From NCBI GenBank assembly GCA_030704615.1, contig CM060732.1, positions 35,755,053 through 35,819,052 of the forward strand: a stretch of 64,000 bases of DNA. Reading direction: 5' to 3'. Below are positions 1 to 11,545 of this stretch, one piece after another (positions within the stretch are counted from its first letter, which is position 1; every line of letters starts with the position of its first letter). The stretch comes from Takakia lepidozioides. Lineage: Eukaryota > Streptophyta > Takakiopsida > Takakiales > Takakiaceae. Both the position numbers and the translations under genes were made by a program. The notes beneath the pieces are model-generated. The model was not told where the DNA came from, made no database searches, and worked only from the letters and a program-made list of their open reading frames with translations.

Positions 1-185
1 CTTCCCTGTCATGCACCAATAACCTCAAAGGCCCACAAGCCAAACTGTCGAAATCTCACTCGAGAGCAACTGTCGTGCAACAGGCAAGGACGGGACGTAC
101 CTAAGGCACACAATAGCACAATGACCCCTGCTGCTCGGTCGGTCCTACTCCGACAAGCTAGAGCGGACTAGAGGTAGAATTTCGC

Positions 186-192
186 ATATAAT
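186..192 (+). promoter_or_regulatory. possible TATA box of the small peptide gene
   Basis: An ATATAAT stretch lies about 140 bases before the ATG at 329, a distance that allows a normal plant 5' untranslated leader. No other promoter element was recognised, so this is only a positional guess. Confidence 0.3.
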
Positions 193-328
193 GCAGTAAG
201 AGAGAGAGCCTGGAGACAAGATACAGTGTTTCATAGACGGATAGATCAGTTGAGGAGCTGGGTGTCCGAGGGAGAGATCGGTACACGAGTTCCTAACTTG
301 AAGAGTTGCGACCGAAGGCGAGAAGAAG

Positions 329-838
329 ATGGGTGCACGTGTTATGGCCGTATGCGCTCTGTTCATGGTCGGATGGCTGGTGCTTGAGGTAGCCGAGGCT
401 GCTCGCGGAGGTCAGTACCGTTTAATCTTAGTTTGGGGCGCCGAGCTTTGACATTGTGTGTGTGAGAAGAATCAGGATATGTCTCTTATTTGGCCATGTA
501 ACATTTGATATACTCTGGCGTTACTCGTTGGTGTAGAAGTGGAGCAACGACGTTCATAGTGCAATCTTCTTATGCATGAGTTCATAGTTAAAGGTTGTGG
601 CGTGTATTTTCACAGGAGTTGGAATCATGGACCATAAAGTAATGGACCTGCAGTCACTGATGACAACGACTCAACCGAGAAAGCAATCTGGCACACAAGC
701 TGTGAGTATACCTTCGGCAACTGATTACTACACGAGGCTCCAATCTAACTCAGTGCAGTAGTGTGCATCTTTTTGCTGCAGAGAGGTGAACTCGAGAACA
801 CTAGTGTCGAAGTACTTAACGAAGAGCTGAAGAAATGA
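329..838 (+). CDS. small secreted peptide precursor (candidate)
   Basis: Three exons, 329-410, 616-701 and 782-838, join in phase into 74 codons plus stop. Donors are GTCAGT and GTGAGT and the acceptors are CACAG and TGCAG. Residues 1 to about 24 form a clear signal peptide: a short basic start, a hydrophobic core rich in V, L, F and W, and a small-residue cleavage region ending AEA before ARGG. The mature part of about 50 residues is charged, has no cysteine, and ends in EELKK. I recognise no CLE, RGF, PSK, CEP or RALF motif. Signal peptide, consistent splicing and a TATA-like box upstream argue for a real gene. The short length and lack of a known family keep confidence moderate. Secretion is inferred; function is unknown. 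Confidence 0.6.
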
Positions 839-1343
839 AACGTAGACATTTTAATCCGGCATAATGCGCATGCCGGGTATATCACCCACTTAACGATCTG
901 CAGTCAATTGTACTAGAAAACCACGAGAGAGGACGTAGCCCGAGGAACTAGGAGATGGACTGACCACGAATTTGAACACTGCAGGTCATGTATCTCCACA
1001 GAAACATGCACAGCAGCGCAAGCACCGCCAAAACACGGGTATCTGCGGAAGAAAGCAGTGAGGCAGACAGTAGAAGTGATGCCGACAGAATGGAAAGGTT
1101 GCTTCGGTTCAACGACTACCATCATATGGAGCATCACCCACCTCTTGAACCCCCCAAGCTCGCGGACCCTTGATTCTCCCCCACCTCCCCCCCTCTCCAT
1201 CTCTCTCGTCTCCTCCATCTCTTTCGTCTCCATCTCTCTGGTCTCCTCCATCTACCTCGCCTCCATCTCTCTCGTCTCTCGCACAAAATCTGCCCATGCA
1301 CATTTGAATATGTCTCAAAGACATTATTAATTTTACGTTTAAT
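839..1343. other. gene-free stretch with CT-rich low-complexity DNA
   Basis: No coding exon was recognised. Bases about 1175-1280 are a run of imperfect TCTCTCGTCTCC repeats on the plus strand. Open frames on both strands here come from that repeat and carry no domain. Confidence 0.6.
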
Positions 1344-2330
1344 GTGACTTTTACGAGACTCTCAAATGATATGGAAGAATCGATAAGTTTGAAAAACAAA
1401 TTATTCTCCTGGAAAGCTGTCGGGGCAGATATTTGGAAAAAGCATAGATCTACTAAGATCTTTGCCTTTCTATGGAGGATAGATAAGCGTATCATTCCTG
1501 TTGGTGCTCTAATTTCTGACCCTCCTGCCACTTGTGCTACCTGCAATTTGAATGCTCTAGAAGATATTGAGCATTGTCTGGTACTACTCTGCCCTTTTGC
1601 AGCTGCGGTTTGGTAATGTGCTATCTCACTCTACTCTAGGAATCTTACTTTCTCTGCTCTGCACTGCTGCTGAACATTCAACAAGGGGTCAATTTCTGCT
1701 CTTGCCCAGTATGGGAATCTCTAAGGGGTATCATATTATGGCAGATCTGGAAAATGAGGTGCTTGGTAGTTTTCCAAAATACCCTTGTCTTCATAAGGTG
1801 TTGTACTTTGACTCACTCAGACCTTGTGTCTGAAGCTCGCAAATCCTGGTGTGTTCGTATGACAGCTCTTCCCAAGTGTGGCAATAGAAGGAGAGCCCAG
1901 TTGCTTGCTTCCTTCGAGAACTCTTGGGGAAAAAACAGTGTCTTCTGCAGGAGGATTTCCGACTCTCGAATTGTGTGGGAAGACTCCGTCTCACCCTGCT
2001 AGCAGCTCAGTTAGTGCCAACCGCTCCCCCATGTAGGCAGATGAGGCCGAGGTGAATTGGCGGCACAAGCGTACTCTTAGAAAAGGAAAATCTAAAGCAC
2101 AGTTATCTTTTGAGGCTCCTAAAAGGAAGAGAGGCAGAATGTAGTGCAGCTTCTGTTAGTGCAGTCTGCTGCTATGGTGATTCCTTCTTTGATCCCTGTT
2201 CATTTTCCCCTTCTCTCACTCCCCTTCTTCACAACTATTCCTCGATCCTCAGCCTTCATGGCATTGTAAGCTTATTTTTCCCTTATCTATCAATAAAATT
2301 CAGTAATAAAAAAACAAATAAAAAAATTTG
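1344..2330 (+). mobile_element. LINE 3' remnant (zf-RVT end), 5'-truncated and decayed
   Basis: The plus strand encodes the zinc-binding end typical of plant LINE reverse transcriptases. WKAVGADIWKK is followed by CATCN...DIEHCLVLCPF, a C-x2-C...H-x4-C pattern. Frameshifts follow. Then comes a conserved tail with NWRHKR near 2056 and an A-rich 3' end with AATAAA-like repeats at about 2290-2325. A second fragment of the same family lies at 28190-29290, matching in the zinc domain, in the NWRHK motif and in the T-rich tail. No intact reading frame remains. Confidence 0.85.
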
Positions 2331-2484
2331 TTTGTTGTTTTGGAAATAGCCATTCTGGATGGATGAATGTTTGAACGACTTTTCTTCATCCATCAGGTAC
2401 AGAAAAAAAAAAAAATTGTTTGTTGTTTTGGAAATGGCCATTCTGGATGGATGAATGTGTGAACGACTTTTCTTCATCCATCAG
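2324..2484. repeat. two direct copies of a ~73-bp sequence, period 87
   Basis: A block containing CCATTCTGGATGGATGAATG starts at 2351 and again at 2438, with nearly identical flanks running to TTCATCCATCAG. Each copy is preceded by an A-rich stretch, the first being the tail of the LINE remnant. Two tail-associated insertions or a tandem duplication could explain it. Confidence 0.8.
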
Positions 2485-2627
2485 TTTGACTCTGGGTACG
2501 GAATTTGGCGTCGACTGAACGTTTAAGATATTCACTAATCGTTCGTTTAGGCAGGACGCTGCGTGGACGCACTGTGACCGTCAGATCTAGGGCAGACGAA
2601 GGAGCTACAGTTTCAAGGCAGGTGCGT

Positions 2628-2628
<1 letters not shown>

Positions 2629-2654
<26 letters not shown>
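2629..2654 (+). repeat. (CT)n microsatellite in the presumed 5' leader of L34e
   Basis: A pure CT run ends 37 bases before the L34e ATG. CT-rich leaders are common near plant transcription starts; a similar run sits just before the ATG of the PDF-motif gene at 48869. Confidence 0.8.
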
Positions 2655-2658
<4 letters not shown>

Positions 2659-2690
2659 GAGCAGGCAAGGGAGGGCAGGCGCTTAGCACC

Positions 2691-3837
2691 ATGGTTCAGC
2701 GGCTCACATACCGCCGCAGGCACAGCTATGCCACCAAGTCTAACCAGACTCGCGTTGTAAAGACGCCAGGTATTTTCTTTTGTCCCAATTCTTCTGGAGA
2801 ATTTTTTGTGGCCCCCGTAGGAAAGTTAGTGAACAAGGCTTGTGTGGAGAGGAAGATGTGTGAGATTTGTGTGGAAATTCTGAATCTACAGCTTAGCCAT
2901 GATGACATAATTGATTGGGAAGGTAGGAGGGGGCTCGGATGGAGTGGAGGATAAGACGCAGCCGGATGTTTAGCATAATGGTTCGAGGAGTATGGGGTTT
3001 CTGCAGGTGGAAGGCTTGTATTTCAAACCGCCAAGAAGCGGGCGAAAGGTCCCAAATGCTCCATCACTGGGAAACGCATCGCTGGGGTGGGTTTAGAATT
3101 TTGCATGGTGTTCGGACGTTCTGCTCTGGTCTTTGGATTAATGGATTGTGGAAAATTCCAAGGATTAATTTAGGTTATTGCAATGATTCCTTGAAGGTTT
3201 CAGTGTTGAATTGCTTGCTTCCGGGACCCAGAACCCGCGGGTAATGGGTGCCTCTGCTAATCGATCCTCTGGGGAAGAGAGCATGCTTCCTTCTTTGGAA
3301 GATTCTCAGTTCTCAAGGAATTGCGTGCAAAGCACTCGAATGATCTTCTGCATCTTCAGGGTTTTCTGTTTTGTTCGCTGTCTTATGGGCCCACATGTGA
3401 TGCAATGTTCATAGATTCCCCACTTGCGGCCCACTGAGTACAAGACATCGCGACTACACAGGCACCGGAAGACAGTGAACAGAGCCTATGGAGGCAATAT
3501 GTCTGGCTCTGCCGTGCGTGAGCGGTAAGTGTTGATATTCGTGCTGGTTCTGACGGTGCGTTAGATGGATCCAACGAAGCTCTTCAAAATCTTTTAGTCC
3601 ATGTGGAAGCCGACTGTAATGAAGGATCAATGTTGATGCCTGAATTGTTTCCCTGTGTCCTCTTCATGACTAATTTCGTTAATTGCTCAAACCTAAATAG
3701 CAGCTGTTCTATTTCCTCTTGGGTGCTTGTATTGCAGCATCATCCGTGCTTTTCTAGTCGAAGAGCAGAAAATAGTGAAGAAAGTGCTGAAGATTCAGAA
3801 GTCGAAGGAGAAGCAGGCTGCCAAAGCCCAGGACTGA
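2691..3837 (+). CDS. RPL34: 60S ribosomal protein L34e
   Basis: Four exons (2691-2769, 3007-3086, 3415-3524, 3738-3837) join in phase into a 122-residue protein with canonical GT-AG sites. It starts [19 protein letters not shown] and continues through [20 protein letters not shown] and NRAYGG to a lysine-rich end, [10 protein letters not shown]. This is the full length and conserved block order of eukaryotic L34e (117-122 residues). The protein is a basic structural component of the large cytosolic ribosomal subunit. No signal or transit peptide is present. The start is fixed by the universally conserved MVQRL. A CT microsatellite lies in the leader. The gene looks intact and functional. It stands alone between a LINE remnant and a long gene-free stretch. 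Confidence 0.97.
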
Positions 3838-6488
3838 GTAGGCTGACTCGGTTGATCTCGGACAGCACATGCAGGTTGTGGTCACTTCATTGATTCAAGG
3901 CTAGAATCTATGCAGACTTTCACTTCTGCTTCCATTTTTGTTATGTGGTGCAGTCCAGGATGTTCGGCAAGCAGGTTGTTAGTGAAGTCATTGAATTGTT
4001 CTATTGATTGGGTGTTATAACACTTCAAGTGGATGAAAAGGTTTTTAAAAATTCCACTTGATGTGGTTTAGAAGAGACAATACATTTAGATCATTACAGT
4101 TCGGCATCTTCTGCAGTTACAGGGAGGTCTATCATGCACTCATTTTGTGTGTTTGGCGTGGTGGGCGAAAGTTCATAGTAGTTTCATCCCTTGGACTTTG
4201 AAGGCATTCTTTAGCAATTCTGAGTCGAGCTCTTTTGTTGGGGAGACACCCCATGTCATTGTCGCTTCAGATGCGGATGTGTTGATTTCAGTGACATCTG
4301 CTCTCAAATCTGTCTGAGAGTCTGCTGTTAGGCCAGGTGCATTGACCATAAGAATTGGGTTACTTGTCATAGATGCCAAGTATTCTGCTGCAAGAAAAAG
4401 ATAAGTGGAATATGTTAGTGTACACCGTGGTGGTATTGCAACCATTGTAACAATGTTCTTGCATGCTTTCAGTGTAGATATGAAAGCAGCTTTGTTTCTA
4501 TCATTGCAGTTCAGTGGGTGCACAGATCTCTTCTATTTTTAGCTTTTCCCTTAGCATAATGTACGTCACAACTTTCCTCTCCTGCAACTCTGGGGGCTGT
4601 ATGACTATACCCAATGCCTAAGGGTATAGTCACAATTAGACGAATATTTCTACTTCAGAATTACTGAAGGGGGACCTAAAGAATTTCTCAGCTGGGCGCC
4701 AAAACAAGTCTTGGGAACTGTGGCCACACGAGTCTAAACGAAACAGGAGATTCTGGTAACTGCATCAGAATGACCATTTTCTGGATTCTGCTTGATGAAA
4801 CAGCGGAGAGTAAGCCAGAAGTGCTGATAAGCTCAAATTATCTGCACTGTCAGATATCTTAGCCTGTAGGCATTGACTTCAGATTGGCAACTCTATTTAG
4901 TTATATGCTCACCCCTTACCTCATCAACTACATATCAGCAATTCGATCACGAAAGTCAAAACACACAAGGTTGGGAGGTGGAAGCACTGGCCCTTTCACT
5001 TCAAGTATGACCAAAAAAGTATGAAGCCTCCCCAAGGAAGTGGAATTTATGGCTGCTCTTTGACCCTGAAGGGGTACTGTCTTCTGGCAGGAAGGTTGAC
5101 ACCTTTGTGACACCAATTGACAGGTGGTATGTGCCCATTACCACTAGGCTACAACTTGGTTGTCTCATGGGGCAGACATTAATCTTTTATGGAATCCCAA
5201 AGAGGCGAGCTTGGGACATTCTCTAGCTCAGCCTTCAAGATGCGAACCCCAAAGAGGCGAGCTTGGAACATTCTCTAGCTCAGCCTTCAAGATGCCAAAA
5301 GTCTGGGATGAGAGTCTCAGGCCTGGGCTTGTGGTACAATGGCAAGGGTGCAAAGAGGACGCCATATTTATCACGCTCTGTCTCACTCTGCACCATCGTC
5401 AAAGATGAAGGGAATTCAGAGTTGCAAGCTTGACTGCCTTTTTGCATCACGTGGGGGAGATGGGCCACTGAGCATGTTTCTCTTTTGGACCTACATGTCT
5501 AATGCTATGAGAAATTGTGATGAGAGCATCCACTGGCTGCACTGAATTTGACAGGTTTGATTTGACCATGGTTTTATTTGTCGAAGAGTGCTGCTCACAT
5601 GTCATTTCCTCAATGATGGTGCAGTAAGAGGAGCTATTATGGATCTTGAGTAGTATATGAGAAGATGCAATTCAACTGCTCATCAGTAGGCAACATCATC
5701 TGTTGTTGTTTAGTTTGTAGGTGATTTCAGGAAGAGCACAAGCTAAATAAGCGTAGGTTTCTGCAATTAGTTTGCAAAAAATTTGGACAATGATTTCGAA
5801 TCTTGATTCAAGAAAGTAGACATTGTATACTTCAAATATTTCCCTACTGAACGAATAAATCCCGCTCATGCTCATTGCCATTCATGATGTACTCTTTCAA
5901 CATACATACAGCACCCTAGCACCCTGAAGTTATGATAATCTTTTGGTTCATTGTGAATCTGTTCGAAGTTGTTTGCTCTTCTAGGTTGTTTTCTGTTCAG
6001 ATCTTCTTTTTGAAGTTGTTTTTTTAGTTTTTGCAGCAATTCTTGATACTTCGCAATTTTGAGTAGGTCTATTTTTGAATCTAGTAGGGAGGAGATGAAC
6101 TAAATCGTCAACAAACATCATCCATTTTCAACATCCATGAACTTTTTATCCCTGGAATCTGCTTTTCGTCTACGAAAAGTTGTTTTTCATCCACTGTGGA
6201 CATGTGTTGCTTTGAATTGACCAATAAGGTGTTCCCTTCCTACCTAGTAGGTATAAAAGGTAGGTATAAAATCTGTAGTTGGTATCAGGTTCCTGAGGGT
6301 ATCCAGTGTCTGCAGACAAATAAGAATCTGACACGACAGCGAGATGGTCTGAAAAACCGGTTATGATGTCGTCGCCAAGTTTCAGGAGCAGTCCAGAAGC
6401 AAAAGGACAAATAACTATCCCAAATGCACAGGCTCTTCACACATTTGCTGTACAAAGAGTGTAGTTTCAAAAGCAACACTACTACCCA
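3838..6488. other. intergenic stretch with one short tandem duplication
   Basis: No gene was recognised with confidence. A minus-strand frame at 4173-4393 follows a good acceptor-like TTTTTCTTGCAG and reads 70 residues to a stop, but no partner exon or family could be found. Bases 5196-5299 are a 52-bp tandem duplication containing CCAAAGAGGCGAGCTTGG twice. The rest shows only shadow frames. Confidence 0.5.
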
Positions 6489-8214
6489 CTAATGCAGGGA
6501 AGCACCCCCGGACGGGCCTTTGTTTCCATGAAGCTGCTGTGTTCTACTTGGCACCACTTGCAACACTCCTGGTTTCTCTGCACCAGTTCAAAAGAAATCG
6601 TCAAGCCTTGAAGAGACACAAAAGGGGAGGGTTGATATAAGAGCTGATCCCTGAACTTGCATCTCCTACATTAGTGGAAGACACAAAAAGAGTAACAAGG
6701 GCGTACCAGAAAGGGCCTTGACTTGGTCATTGGTGAGCTTGGCAGAGAAACCATTTACACCATGCTTGTAACTGTACAGTATGGCTTCCTCTGCCACCTC
6801 CTGGCTGCATATCCAAATTGTACATCAATCCTTACAAAATGAGATTTCACAGCCAATTTGCATCAGCACGTGAGAGGAGAGGAAAACTCCTACCGAAGCA
6901 GGCATAACTGTTGCCCCAACCTCCCCTAAGGACTCGAAAGTCCTCAGGTACCTCCCTGAGCCGACTCGGAGAAGGAGCAAACTTGCCTTCGGCTGAGTTG
7001 CTTGTCCTTTGATTCTCAGGAAGGGCAAATAATTCGAAACTCTGGTAGAGGCCATGAAGAAATGGGGGGCCTCTGAGTAGAAGAGCATAATGAAGCTTGG
7101 GTTGTTTCCTCTCCCCAGGGTGGGGCATGAGGAGGTCTTAGAAAGTAACCAATTGACCCAGGATAACATAAAAGCCAAATCACCCTTGGTAATTTTTCCT
7201 GCTCCCTCAATTCAGGACATTTCCCATCTATAATTCTCTACCATCAGAAACCTTGAAAAGGTCCTTGGACAAGGGGAAGGGGGAGAGAAAGAGAGACAGA
7301 CAGACAGAAGCACACCTGCCAACAACAGACGCCAGTGTATCGAGGTGGTGACTTTCAAGGGCTTCGGGATTTTCATCCCGCTTCTCCATGTACACAATGT
7401 ACACCTCAGCCTCTGTCTGAATTCCCGTCCCAGAAACAATATCAGAGAAAGCAGAAAATTAATGGCCAGCTTGAACGGTGACAATTCTGTAGGACATCAA
7501 TGCCAACTCCAGGACATTCCCAGTAAAATCACTACCAATGACATATGTGATAGAAAGCCCTGATAGCAAAAACGATGAAAGCTGTCCAACCAGCAAAAGA
7601 CCGTGAAAGACTTGCCAACTTGTCTCCTGAATCACGCTCCCGGCCGCAATCGTTTGAGGAATTTTCTTTCGTGTCTTAGTCCATCAATTTGGATACTACT
7701 AGCTGGGCATCCGTCCCTGTTCTAAGAACCTATTCCCAACTGGGGTTCAGGTATTCCTGAGTTATAAATGACAAAGTAACCCTACTTAGAACAGGGATCA
7801 CAAATTGCAGCTGTCCAACCAAGGTTCAAAAATTGAACTAACAGAGCTACTGCATATAATCGTCACCCGATGGCAGGACTCTTTTCGGGAGAGGCTTAAG
7901 AAGCAATTTTAGTAACAACTTACATGGTTTGATGATTTGACCCATTCCCATACGGTTCTCTACTTTGAAACGCTTGACCTTATTCAAACCATTTGCAGTA
8001 CTAACTCACAGCAATAACATGTACATACCCAAGAAATAGCACAACAATACACCACCTCTACCATCTACACAGGACTGATTGGAGCCAGAGAAACGGCCAA
8101 CACCTTGGACATGTTTGAGTCTGTTTCCGTCCCGGCTGAGACAGCCCCTCTCCTGATAAAAAACAGCAAGATGCTGGCGACCACGCCTCCTATCAACCAC
8201 GGTCTGAAGTTCAT
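6489..8214 (-). CDS. stand-alone subtilase propeptide (I9) inhibitor, SPI-1-like
   Basis: Four exons read on the minus strand (8104-8214, 7316-7416, 6707-6804, 6489-6577) join in phase into 132 residues. Residues 1-27 are a signal peptide (hydrophobic VVASILLFF core, then AVSA). Residues about 41-120 are a complete peptidase inhibitor I9 domain. Its landmarks are EVYIVYMEKRD, SHHLDTLASVVG, AILYSYKHGVNGFSAKLT and PGVLQVVPSRTQQLH. In full subtilases TTRSWDFLGL and the catalytic domain follow; here the protein stops 12 residues later. That is the layout of plant subtilisin propeptide-like inhibitors such as Arabidopsis SPI-1 (about 130 residues). Known family role: tight binding and inhibition of secreted subtilases. 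Secretion and that role are inferred here. The start is the only ATG giving the signal peptide. Confidence 0.9.
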
Positions 8215-9103
8215 AGAGTCACCTCACTCCCTTGCTTGCTTCACAATGATTCCCTAGTTTGGCACTGAGGAATCCAAAGGCAAATAACCCTCGACAGAAC
8301 GCACACGTCCTGCGAACACTGTGCGATGGCTTGCATGACCTTTGCGGTAAGTATCGAGATGATGACCTGGATGTCCCACCCACTTGTCAGCACTTGGTTA
8401 GGCCATGTGGACTCTGTATCGCGGTTTTGGGTGTTGACACACGGCTATAGGGCCGCTTTTAGACACATATGATATCTACAGTTATGTACCTACAAGTGTG
8501 AATGAAGCATAAGCATATATAGTGTACACATATAAATACGTACTCTTCTTACTCACGAAGGAAGCGCGAATTATGGTGCCTCTTGTCTCTTCATGCCTGG
8601 GGACTAATGGAAAGTGGAGACTTTGAACCCTAGATCACCTAGGTTATGCCGACACTTAACTATGGTACATGGTACATGACCAATGTTCCTCACCGCAAGC
8701 CCCGATTGAGAATCTTCTATTGGGCATTTGGAATCTTAAGCCTGGGTTTGAAAATCTTGTCCCAGCTTTTCCGTGGCCCAGCCAACAGATTGTGTTTCAT
8801 CCAGACGTGGATGAATGATGCTGCTTCATGATTTTCCTGCACGACATTCCGGTGGCATATGCCGGGAGTGGCACCGGAGCCACAAACACGGCCCCGCGAC
8901 ACTGCGGACATGGTCTCTTCGTCTTCCGTCTCTTCATCTTCCTCTGCAGCAGCACCACAATTGCGGTAAGTGTGTGGAGGATTAGAGCGGCAGTTTGTTT
9001 TTCGTTTTCAGTTTCCTGGTCATAGTTTTTTTTCTTCCGATGATTGTCATTTCCTTTTATTCTGTCTTGTCTTTAGAAAGGAGACGTGATAATCACAAGG
9101 AGA
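8215..9103. other. upstream region of the inhibitor gene; possible unassigned first exon
   Basis: Read on the minus strand, 8510-8545 contains TATA-like TATATATG and TTTATATG sequences about 300 bases before the inhibitor ATG. On the plus strand an ATG at 8861 opens a Ser/Ala-rich frame (MPGVAPEPQTRPRD...) that ends at a perfect donor GTAAGT at 8967. It resembles a plastid transit peptide, but no following exon could be tied to it. It is recorded as a lead, not a gene. Confidence 0.35.
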
Positions 9104-9415
9104 GCGGCGTTTGGAGGATAATACAAGAGCTCGGATTACGAGAGCTTTTTTTTTAGGAGAAGAATCCGAGAACTAGCAGAGTTTTTTTGGGAGGAGAATC
9201 CAGGTGCTTCGATTACGAGAGGCTTGGTGAGTAGATTTACAAGAGCTCGGATTGCGAGCGCCTTGAGTTTTGGAGAAGAATTCAAGACCGAGCACTGGAA
9301 GCGTTGTGCTTGGGAGTAAAATACAGGTCCTCGGATTGCTTGAGGCTGATTTTTTTTGAGGAGAGTACCAGGGTTCGTTCTGGGAGGCTCTTGTTGCGAG
9401 CAGGATACGAGTTCT
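9104..9415 (+). repeat. degenerate minisatellite, ~40-45-bp units
   Basis: About seven to eight imperfect copies follow one another. Each resembles GGAGAAGAATACAAGAGCTC followed by GGATTACGAGAGC and a run of T. Units differ by substitutions and small length changes. No coding role is visible. Confidence 0.7.
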
Positions 9416-10957
9416 GATGTTATTGTGATCTGTTCCTCTGTGGCTTTGAATTTGCAAAGAGATCCCGGTTGTCGTTAGGGATTCTGCAGCGGGAGAAGGA
9501 TGATATCGACTGGAAGGACCGACTGCCAGGTATGTTACAAAAATCCAGTGTAGCTACGAGGACATTGAATCGCTTTACGGAGTTGATCGGGAGTTGAAAT
9601 TGGCAGTAGATTTCTGTATGAATTTTTTTTATTAAGGGGTGTGAGGTTTTGTGTTCCAAGCAGTCAGTAAGCATTCTGTGGTGGATGTGGAAAGAACGAA
9701 TTGAACACAGCCACCTAGTTTTGCCCAGTACGTGAGAGGACGTGCTTAAAGTATCTGCGGGCAAACCTGGTAGCTTAATTCACCCTCGTCCAACTATGGT
9801 TGTAGTAGTTGAAATTAGTCTATATTCTCAAAGGACTTCAACTTCGCATATTTCTATCAAGGTTTTCGTATGTGGAACTTGTTAGATTCATTTTCACTAA
9901 AATAGCAATGTATGCCTTTAGGCATGCAAAAGCTCTTCAACAAAATTGAGTCGATGAGAATTTATTATTTTATGGTTGTGAAGGCACCACATTTTAGAGG
10001 TGAATATGGAGTGCAAAGGGGAACACTATTGTATGCACCAAACTCACCTCACCCTTGGCTGAGATGAATCCCTCCGATTTCTCACATTGTTTAGCATTTT
10101 GGGCATTGAAGAAATCACACTAAGTGCTTCTCAGTCAGCTGGATTGTGTCTGGTACTTTGATGAAGTAGCCAAAACGTTGTGGTTGCGGGGAAGTATGAA
10201 TAGTTTCAAAATCTCAACTTACAGAAGTATTACTGAACACCTGTCAGGCTTGGACCCTCAATGTGGGAGGATCCGACGTAACGTGATCACACTAAGAACC
10301 AAAAGAAGGACTGCAGGAGAAATAGATGAGGAGAGAGATGGGGTGGAAGGCTTGTCATAATTGCAGTGTTTGGACTCGGTCATGTAGCCTCGTTACTTGA
10401 ATCCACATGCTCAGTTTGACAGCAGTTGCACACAGAGGGTGAGAGGAGAGAAGTTATTCGTTAGACAATGCTTGTCGAAGCCTCATTCCAAAAGAGAGAA
10501 CAAGAGGAAAAGAAAGGGAGCTTTATATGGGATGGTCGGTATGAGAGTTAAATTCCAAGTCAACATCAGCGAGTTAACCTGAGGCCATTTTCCTGTGATT
10601 TCCTCATGATGTTCCTCATGGCAATCATTTGACCTGTTGTGGGTGTGGGGCGCACTAGCTTGTGAAGCAACGTCAAATGTCTGACTGAGAAAAATGGGTA
10701 AGTGCTTCAGTGGTAACAGACTGTAGCAGAAATCACTCTTTTGGATAATTTTTAAGGGAGGGCTCTGTGAGGTTTCAATCTGCTTCTTATTTTTTTTTGG
10801 ATGGTGGCTGTGTTGGAATAACCCCTTTAAAGCAGTGCTCATTTCAGTTTTTTTCCTTCTAAGTAGGAAGCAAGCCAGATAGAAGGAGAAGAATGAGAAA
10901 ACTGAAATTGATTGCATCTATGGAAACATAAGCAGCCAAGGAAGCCTCGGAGGGAAT
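9416..10957. other. no gene recognised
   Basis: AT-rich DNA with short frames on both strands and no domain. A minus-strand frame at 10483-10917 is open for 144 codons but is low-complexity and matches nothing I know. Confidence 0.5.
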
Positions 10958-11545
10958 ACAAAGTTTGAGCGGAACACAAAGGGACAGAAACTACCTTTGT
11001 CAGGGGCTGATGCCGGTAGTATGACTTATCTTGGAACAGAGAGAGAGAGAGAGAATGTATTCATAAGATGTTGTTTGCCGTAGCCTTGTGGCCATTGACC
11101 CCGCGCCCAGTTTGGAACACAAAGGGACAGAACCTACCTCTGTCAGGGGCTGACGTCGGTAGTAAGACTTACCTTGGTATAAAAAATTGATCCGGGTTTT
11201 CCAGATATCCTCTAGAAATACCTTCACACAAGCATCAATCTGCTGTGTGTGGTTTGCCCAATAACTAGGCCCCAGAAGTGCCTGGGCTTTTGGCTCAGCC
11301 TCGAGACTTTCAAAGTTGGTAAACAGAGGTACAGGCACAATTCCCTTGATAGATTTGAGGAGAGCATCTCTCTGGTGAGAGAACCCCAGACAGTGAATCA
11401 GGAAATGAATATTGTCTTCAGGTTGCAAACACAACGGGCAATTGCACTCTCCCTTTCCTCTCTGCTTCTGTTTGCTGTTCAAAGGTGGGCTTCCTGCCCT
11501 GAGTTTAAATTTCAGTCTAGTGCCGAGAGTGGGTAGACCCTTGGA
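10958..11545 (-). mobile_element. two 5'-truncated LINE 3' ends in tandem
   Basis: Minus-strand frames encode the C-terminal end of the LINE described at 13627-18413: the CNCPLCLQPEDNIHFLIHC zinc-finger-like block, then VPVPLFTNFESLEAEPKA and QPLTEVGSVPL. A second, 80-bp copy of the extreme 3' part lies at 10958-11037. Between them is a short (GA)n run at about 11038-11056. On the minus strand the larger copy therefore ends ...GGCTACGGCAAACAACATC followed by a CT tract. Confidence 0.9.

Noticed and set aside
1109-1546. 145-codon minus-strand frame over the CT repeat
   Set aside because: Repetitive DGGDERDGDE-type product of the microsatellite, overlapping the LINE remnant on the other strand.
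2505-2954. 149-codon plus-strand frame starting at 2505
   Set aside because: Only its middle (from 2691 to 2769) is coding, as exon 1 of L34e; the rest is leader and intron.
4173-4523. Minus-strand last exon of a gene
   Set aside because: A good acceptor and 70 open codons, but no partner exon, start or family could be found.
6230-6400. Minus-strand phrase LGDDIITG...DTGYPQEPD resembling the catalytic Asp region of a subtilase after the inhibitor gene
   Set aside because: It would need a 48-base intron, lies after an in-frame stop, and no His or Ser active-site block follows. The gene ends cleanly as an SPI-type inhibitor.
8861-8967. Plus-strand first exon with transit-like peptide
   Set aside because: The donor is perfect, but candidate next exons (for example 9491-9530) give no recognisable protein; kept only as a lead.
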